Shown: positions 61,494 to 64,000 of the stretch, piece after piece
Layout of the letters: every line of letters begins with the position of its first letter
Position numbering within the stretch: position 1 is the stretch's first letter
From: Bacteroidaceae bacterium
GTDB taxonomy: Bacteria; Bacteroidota; Bacteroidia; Bacteroidales; Bacteroidaceae
Assembly: GCA_017536765.1 (NCBI GenBank)
Contig: JAFXGV010000026.1
Location: 32,475-96,474, forward strand
Direction of reading: 5' to 3'
DNA length: 64,000 bases
Notes under the pieces: model-generated
Seen by the model: only the letters and a program-made list of their open reading frames with translations
What the model was told of the DNA's origin: nothing
The model's database searches: none
Position numbers and translations under genes: made by a program

Positions 61494-61523
61494 GCAAAGG
61501 CCGACTATGCAGCCGGCCTTTGC
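61494..61523 (-). other. Hairpin in the pflB-pflA spacer
   Basis: GCAAAGGCCG (61494-61503) and CGGCCTTTGC (61514-61523) form a perfect 10-pair stem with a 10-base loop. No T-tract follows on the minus strand, so it is more likely an RNA stabiliser or partial terminator setting pflB above pflA than a full stop. Confidence 0.6.
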
Positions 61524-61540
61524 TCAATATTTCCAATAAA

Positions 61541-63769
61541 TTACATACGCTCGTGGAAAGAACGAGAGATAACCTCCAACTGATGCTCGCGGCTCAGCTT
61601 GATGAAGTTCACAGCGTAACCCGACACACGGATAGTGAGCTGAGGATACTTCTCGGGGTGCTCCATTGCATCCATAAGCATCTCGCGGTTGAGTACGTTC
61701 ACGTTCAGGTGGTGAGCACCCTTGGTGAAGTAACCGTCCATCATAGTAACAAGGTTCTCGATACGTGTCTCGGTATCTACACCAAGTGACTTGGGTATGA
61801 TGGAGAATGTGTTACTGATACCGTCCTGCGAGTCGCGATAACGCAACTTGGCAACAGAGCTCAAAGAGGCAACAGCACCCTTCTTGTCGCGGCCGTGCAT
61901 AGGATTGGCACCGGGAGCGAAGGCAACGCCCTTTGCGCGGCCGTCGGGGGTGGCACCTGTCTTCTTACCATACATAACGTTAGATGTAATGGTGAGGAGC
62001 GACAATGTAGCCTGTGCATTCTTGTAGATAGGACGTTTCTTCAACTCCTCGCTGAAGAAATATACGAGGTCGACACCAAGGTGGTCAACGCGGTCGTCAT
62101 CGTTACCGAAGCAGGGGAAGTCCTTCTCAATCTCGAAGCCCTCTGTGAGGCCGAGCTCGTTGCGCTTAACGGTTACCTTACCATACTTGATAGCCGAGAG
62201 TGAGTCGAGCACGATAGAAAGACCTGCAACACCATAAGCAAGGTTGATTGTGGGGTTGGTATCGATAAGTGCCATCTGCGATTTCTCGTAGTAGTACTTG
62301 TCGTGCATATAGTGGATGATGTTCATTGCATCGTTGTAAACGCGCGCAATCTCCATAAGCACCTTCTTGTAGTTTGAAAGAACCTCCTCGTAGTTGAGCA
62401 ACTCGCCCGAGAGAACGGGAATGTCCTTAACGATGAGTGTACCGGTGTTCTCGCAACGGCCGCCGTTGATAGCAAGCAACAGAGCCTTTGCAAAGTTACA
62501 GCGCGCACCGAAGAACTGTATCTGCTTACCGATAGCCTGGTAAGATACGCAGCAGGCGATACCGTAGTCGTCGCAGTTACGAACCTCGCGCATAAGGGTA
62601 TCGTTCTCGTACTGGATAGACGAGGTGTCGATTGAAACCTTGGCACAGAACTCCTTGAAGCCTTCGGGAAGCTCGGGGCTCCACAGAACGGTCATATTAG
62701 GTTCGGGCGAAGGACCGAGGTTGTAAAGTGTCTGCAAGAAGCGGAAAGAGGTCTTTGTAACCTTTGTGCGGCCATCGTTGAAGCGACCACCGATTGCCTC
62801 GGTAATCCAAGTGGGGTCACCGGCAAAGATGTCGTTGTAAGACTGCATACGCAAGTGGCGTACCATACGCAATTTTATTACAAACTGGTCGATGAGCTCC
62901 TGTGCAAATACCTCGTCGATGTTGCCGTGGTCGAGGTCGTACTGGATGTAGATATCGAGGAATGTAGATACGTTACCGAGTGACATAGCAGCACCGTCGA
63001 GCTCCTTAACCGAAGCGAGGTATGCCATATAAACCCACTGAACAGCCTCCTGGGCCGTAGTTGCGGGACGGCTGAGGTCGAGGCCATAGTAATCACCCAT
63101 TATCTTCATCTCGTTAAGAGCCTTAATCTGCTCCGAAACCTCCTCACGCAAACGTATTGTAGCATCGGTCATAGGGCTGAGCAGAGCCTTCTGGTCGGCT
63201 TTCTTTGCCTCAATAAGACGGTCGATACCATAGAGGGCCAAACGACGGTAGTCGCCGATTATACGACCACGTGCATAGTTATCGGGCAGACCGGTGAGGA
63301 AGCCCAATGAACGGTACATACGAATCTCGTCGGTATATGCATCGAACACACCGTCGTTGTGAGTCTTGCGGTAGTGATAGAAAATCTCTTTCACCTTGTC
63401 ATCTACCTCGACACCATTCTCGCGGCAAGCCTTCTCAACAACCTTGATACCACCAAAAGGCTTGATGGCACGTTTCAAGAGTTCGTCGGTCTGCAAACCA
63501 ACGATGAGCTCGTTCTCTTTGTCGATGTATCCGGCCTTGTGCGAAGTGATAGTAGACACGGTTACATTGTCGAGTGAACGCACGCCATTGTTGGCACGCT
63601 CCTCGGCAAGAGCTTCCAAACACTTATCCCAAATCTTCTTTGTTCTCTCTGTGGGACCTACCAAGAAAGAAGCATCACCTTCGTAAGGAGTGATATTCTC
63701 GTGTACGAAATCAGACACGTTAATCTCCTTGTTCCAAAGGCCTTCCTTAAACATTTGATTCAATTCCAT
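61541..63769 (-). CDS. pflB: Pyruvate formate-lyase (formate C-acetyltransferase)
   Basis: A 742-residue glycyl radical enzyme that splits pyruvate with CoA into acetyl-CoA and formate in anaerobic metabolism. The active-site cysteines are the adjacent Cys406-Cys407 ([11 protein letters not shown]), and the radical glycine is Gly717 in [10 protein letters not shown], 25 residues before the C-terminus. Length is close to E. coli PflB. It has its own -7 box and begins the pflB-pflA-acetyltransferase operon. The presence of the enzyme supports an anaerobic host. Confidence 0.97.
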   Translation of the reverse strand: MELNQMFKEGLWNKEINVSDFVHENITPYEGDASFLVGPTERTKKIWDKCLEALAEERANNGVRSLDNVTVSTITSHKAGYIDKENELIVGLQTDELLKRAIKPFGGIKVVEKACRENGVEVDDKVKEIFYHYRKTHNDGVFDAYTDEIRMYRSLGFLTGLPDNYARGRIIGDYRRLALYGIDRLIEAKKADQKALLSPMTDATIRLREEVSEQIKALNEMKIMGDYYGLDLSRPATTAQEAVQWVYMAYLASVKELDGAAMSLGNVSTFLDIYIQYDLDHGNIDEVFAQELIDQFVIKLRMVRHLRMQSYNDIFAGDPTWITEAIGGRFNDGRTKVTKTSFRFLQTLYNLGPSPEPNMTVLWSPELPEGFKEFCAKVSIDTSSIQYENDTLMREVRNCDDYGIACCVSYQAIGKQIQFFGARCNFAKALLLAINGGRCENTGTLIVKDIPVLSGELLNYEEVLSNYKKVLMEIARVYNDAMNIIHYMHDKYYYEKSQMALIDTNPTINLAYGVAGLSIVLDSLSAIKYGKVTVKRNELGLTEGFEIEKDFPCFGNDDDRVDHLGVDLVYFFSEELKKRPIYKNAQATLSLLTITSNVMYGKKTGATPDGRAKGVAFAPGANPMHGRDKKGAVASLSSVAKLRYRDSQDGISNTFSIIPKSLGVDTETRIENLVTMMDGYFTKGAHHLNVNVLNREMLMDAMEHPEKYPQLTIRVSGYAVNFIKLSREHQLEVISRSFHERM

Positions 63770-63813
63770 ATTCCTTTAAGTTTATAGATTAGTATCTCAT
63801 TATTGCAGAGAAA

Positions 63814-63842
63814 GGAGAGGCGAACGCTCCATATCCTTCTCC
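63814..63842 (-). promoter_or_regulatory. Stem-loop at the predicted 5' end of the pflB mRNA
   Basis: On the minus strand GGAGAAGG pairs with CCTCTCC with one bulged A, enclosing 14 bases. The stem begins at the base where transcription should start, 8 bases after the -7 box, so the mRNA would carry a 5'-terminal hairpin. Confidence 0.45.
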
Positions 63843-63849
63843 ATTACTG

Positions 63850-63857
63850 CAAAGATA
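63850..63857 (-). promoter_or_regulatory. -7 box TATCTTTG of the pflB operon
   Basis: A minus-strand TAnnTTTG match 81 bases before the pflB start codon; no convincing -33 element is seen. The bases beyond it to the window end show no gene. Confidence 0.6.
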
Positions 63858-64000
63858 AGTAGAACTCGCGAGAAAAAGGCAGGAAATTGGGAAATAATGC
63901 AATTCGTTGGTAGATTGTTTAATACGCAACGGGCTTCCGTGGTTGTAATGCGGTCCTGAAAGACCGTATATAGATGAGTTAAGATGTAGATTTGCTACTA

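Noticed and set aside
63865..63878. CTCGCGAGAAAAAG, also present at 7-20
   Set aside because: A 14-base match between a coding region and an intergenic region is expected by chance in 64 kb, and no wider similarity surrounds it.
63858..64000. Small RNA or gene start at the window end
   Set aside because: Only a five-pair CGGTC/GACCG hairpin is visible, with no promoter box, terminator or frame to support a gene.

Overview
The window looks like chromosomal DNA of a Bacteroidales bacterium (Bacteroidota; Bacteroides/Prevotella-type gut lineages fit best, species not determinable by eye). Signs: genes are preceded by A-rich leaders rather than Shine-Dalgarno boxes; many transcription units start downstream of the Bacteroidota -7 box TAnnTTTG (or TAnnTTCG); lineage-typical families occur (DUF4105, DUF4837, a 396-residue phosphatase-neighbour pair, Wzi capsule assembly, SufBCDS joined to rimP-nusA-infB). 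No rRNA, IS element, phage or CRISPR was seen.

Layout. 1-6310: tail of a TetR-type regulator, then a tripartite RND efflux operon (TolC, adaptor, pump) ending in a small PII-like protein. 6440-9153: DUF4105 membrane protein overlapping a degenerate alkaline-phosphatase-like protein. 9245-14490: coaX, an outer-membrane protein, a TPR protein, lptC and a CNNM/CBS membrane protein. 14695-18900: SurA/PpiD-type foldase, tRNA-Asn, S41 protease. 18942-20608 (minus): small membrane protein and an ATP-grasp-like protein. 20850-31349: one long operon rimP-nusA-infB-cvpA-sufBCDS-rnhB. 31417-34082 (minus): rplM-rpsI-rpsB-tsf with structured leaders. 34395-34763: tRNA-Leu and rubredoxin. 35017-47395: surface-polysaccharide locus (glycosyltransferase, Wzi, FrhB-like protein, pyruvyl transferase, flippase on plus; initiating sugar transferase, Wza, Wzz, polymerase/ligase on minus). 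47572-51260 (minus): a glycosyltransferase/HIT fusion coupled to a SpoIID/LytB protein. 51493-57900: rlmN, DUF4837 lipoprotein, pdxA, then nucleotidyltransferase, ATP-grasp, CDP-alcohol phosphatidyltransferase and HAD genes that look like an uncharacterised CDP-activated headgroup pathway. 57964-59868: OmpA-like envelope protein and DUF2147 protein. 60184-63769 (minus): pyruvate formate-lyase, its activase and a sugar O-acetyltransferase.

Most notable signals: a full intrinsic terminator buried inside the start of lptC; a terminator-like hairpin a few bases into the rimP-operon transcript; a tandem TTGCACA-N13-TGTGCAA operator with 41-bp repeat spacing upstream of the DUF2147 gene; a probable pseudo-phosphatase overlapping the DUF4105 gene; the fused glycosyltransferase/HIT protein coupled to SpoIID; and the four-gene headgroup cassette. 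Stretches above 300 bases without a protein gene are 16819-17226 (terminators, tRNA-Asn, two divergent promoters), 34083-34592 (rplM leader, promoters, tRNA-Leu, terminator) and 59869-60183 (an inverted-repeat element and a terminator palindrome). The last 140 bases hold only a small hairpin (CGGTC/GACCG, 63951-63966) and nothing I can identify.
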